A stretch of DNA of 56,478 nt from an uncultured Microcaldota archaeon (lineage in GTDB: Archaea > Micrarchaeota > Micrarchaeia > Anstonellales > Bilamarchaeaceae), in the NCBI GenBank assembly GCA_903835385.1, contig CAILMQ010000040.1, forward strand, positions 1-56,478, in the 5' to 3' direction. Under the pieces are notes generated by a model that saw only the letters and a program-made list of their open reading frames with translations, made no database searches and had not been told where the DNA came from. Positions 55,150 to 56,478 of the stretch are shown in pieces (position 1 is the stretch's first letter; every line of letters starts with the position of its first letter). Position numbers and translations under genes: made by a program.

Positions 55150-56043
55150 TTATAAATCTTTCCTTTTTTTCTTTGACGCGCGTCTAATCTTAGACGCCTG
55201 TCTAATCCCTTCTCCGACGATGCCGTTTCCGGTGTATCTGACGCATATCACCGCCACGTCGTCCTTTTTGGCAACCAGCACCCGGCCAGGGTCCCGGATG
55301 TCGAATTTGGCATCCATCCTCCTGATTATTTCGTCCCCGATGCGCCTCACCACGGACGCAGCATCCTTCGCATCCCCGATGATGCTGCCCAGGTCCTTCG
55401 CGCCGGTGCAATCCTTCACCACGCCGTTTTCCACGTAAATGGTGAGGTTGTCCGTCACGCCGTCGGTCATGAGCAGGACGGACTCCCCCTTGCTGAGCTC
55501 CCCCCTCTTGAAGCACATCTCCATGTCCTTCTGCATGCCCAGCGCCGCAGGCACCACGTTCCTGTACGTCAGGTAACGCAGGAGGGGGCTGCCCGGCCCC
55601 ACTATCCTCGCTCCAGGCAGCTCGGGCCTGGCGGTCCCCCTCGTCTCAACGGAATAAGCCATGGAGTCGCCCACCGAGCCGCACAGGAACCTTCCGTCCT
55701 TCATGATGACCGCAAGCGCCACGGTGGTGAGCCCGAAAACGATGTTGCTGTGCGCCTTCACGAACGCATTCTGGATGTCATTCTTGTCAGGGGATGCGAT
55801 GTTCTTCAGGTGGTTCACCAAGGCGACGGCGGCCACCGAGGACGCCTGGTCCGCGCCCGGCTCCCCGCTCACGCCGTCCAGCACCGCGGCCACGACCTTT
55901 GAATCGTCCATGTGCACGAATGCCGAGTCGCCGCACACGTTGTGCCCCCTGCGGATGAACCAGGACACCTGCGCGAACGCTTCGCGAACGTCCCCCCTCG
56001 TCTCGCTTCCTATCTCCGTACCGAGCATTTTGACGGTTTTCAT
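55150..56043 (-). CDS. PP2C-like (SpoIIE-type) Ser/Thr phosphatase
   Basis: VVAAVLDGVSGEPGADQASSVAAVAL, CGSVGDSMAYSV, GESVLLMTDGVTDNL. Confidence 0.82.
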   Translation of the reverse strand: MKTVKMLGTEIGSETRGDVREAFAQVSWFIRRGHNVCGDSAFVHMDDSKVVAAVLDGVSGEPGADQASSVAAVALVNHLKNIASPDKNDIQNAFVKAHSNIVFGLTTVALAVIMKDGRFLCGSVGDSMAYSVETRGTARPELPGARIVGPGSPLLRYLTYRNVVPAALGMQKDMEMCFKRGELSKGESVLLMTDGVTDNLTIYVENGVVKDCTGAKDLGSIIGDAKDAASVVRRIGDEIIRRMDAKFDIRDPGRVLVAKKDDVAVICVRYTGNGIVGEGIRQASKIRRASKKKRKDL

Positions 56044-56478
56044 CCAATCACTGATTTTATCGCCTTTAGCGGGGCGCCGGTCTTTATCGCGGTTTCTGAA
56101 AAATGCGTGCGCACGGCCGCGTGGCCCCTTTTCCGCAACCCCTCCAGCACCGCGTCCATTTTCGGCACGCTTCCCCTTCCGAGCAGCCGGCACATCTGGT
56201 GGATATCATAATAGAACGGGGGCATTCCCACTTCGCCAGCCATCCTGGATATGGTTTTTTCGAGCCCCTCCTTGTCAGCGTATTTCCTTTTCCTGTTCAG
56301 CAGGCCCATGGCTTCCAGCGCCTTTTTGTCATGAAGTTCCCCGAGCCACAGGGGCCCGGCGAATTGCGTTTTGTGTTCCGGGTCCCGCGTCTTGCAGGAC
56401 GGGCAACCGGAAACAGGGAACGGTGAGCTTCCCCTCCATCCGCAGTTCGCGCAGAAATTGACGTAGCCCAGTTTCATG
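56040..56478 (-). CDS. trm1: tRNA (guanine26-N2)-dimethyltransferase, C-terminal part (5' truncated by window)
   Basis: NFCANCGWRGSSPFPVSGCPSCKTRDPEHKTQFAGPLWLGELHDKKAL...PPFYYDIHQMCRLLGRGSVPKMDAVLEGLRKRGHAAVRTHFSETAIKTGAPLKAI. Confidence 0.88.
   Translation of the reverse strand, partial: MKLGYVNFCANCGWRGSSPFPVSGCPSCKTRDPEHKTQFAGPLWLGELHDKKALEAMGLLNRKRKYADKEGLEKTISRMAGEVGMPPFYYDIHQMCRLLGRGSVPKMDAVLEGLRKRGHAAVRTHFSETAIKTGAPLKAIKSVIG

Noticed and set aside
1-56478. rRNA genes or additional tRNAs
   Set aside because: No rRNA-like sequence or further T-loop/acceptor combinations were found by eye; a tRNAscan-SE/Rfam run would be decisive.

Overview
This ~56.5 kb window is archaeal and looks DPANN-like. 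Markers read directly from the ORFs include TFE-alpha, Sec61-beta/SecG, PAC2, eS6, aIF2-gamma, TopoVI A and B, archaeal DnaG, a Krr1/Pno1-type KH protein, CarS, PdaD and Trm1. Most of it is ordinary housekeeping sequence mixed with long ORFs for uncharacterised membrane or surface proteins. The most unusual signal is in intergenic DNA. (i) Three hairpin arrays (17.7, 28.5-28.85 and 45.37-45.6 kb) contain many short perfect stems with 3-5 nt loops. Two of them share a hairpin with compensatory base changes, and one wraps a tRNA-Ser(GCT) gene in concentric copies of its own acceptor stem. (ii) A ~100-bp 'tail' repeat lies beside one array and occurs again as a perfect 106-bp tandem duplication at 54.6 kb, next to a duplicated 91-bp structured repeat. 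(iii) A three-copy intergenic element (7.1, 27.1, 44.7 kb) appears to carry an inserted two-hairpin module in one copy, and that module recurs inside the start of an ORF at 47.45 kb. (iv) A small in-frame palindrome seems to be inserted in a yjbQ-family gene. Among proteins, the notable items are a VirB4/HerA-like ATPase cluster with large membrane proteins, a secreted protein with a lytic-transglycosylase-like domain, a pilin-like operon led by SppA, an HEPN/MNT pair, a GGDEF-like protein, and an integrase/ATPase edge with 96-bp direct repeats. All homology calls are from reading motifs; no searches or folding programs were run.
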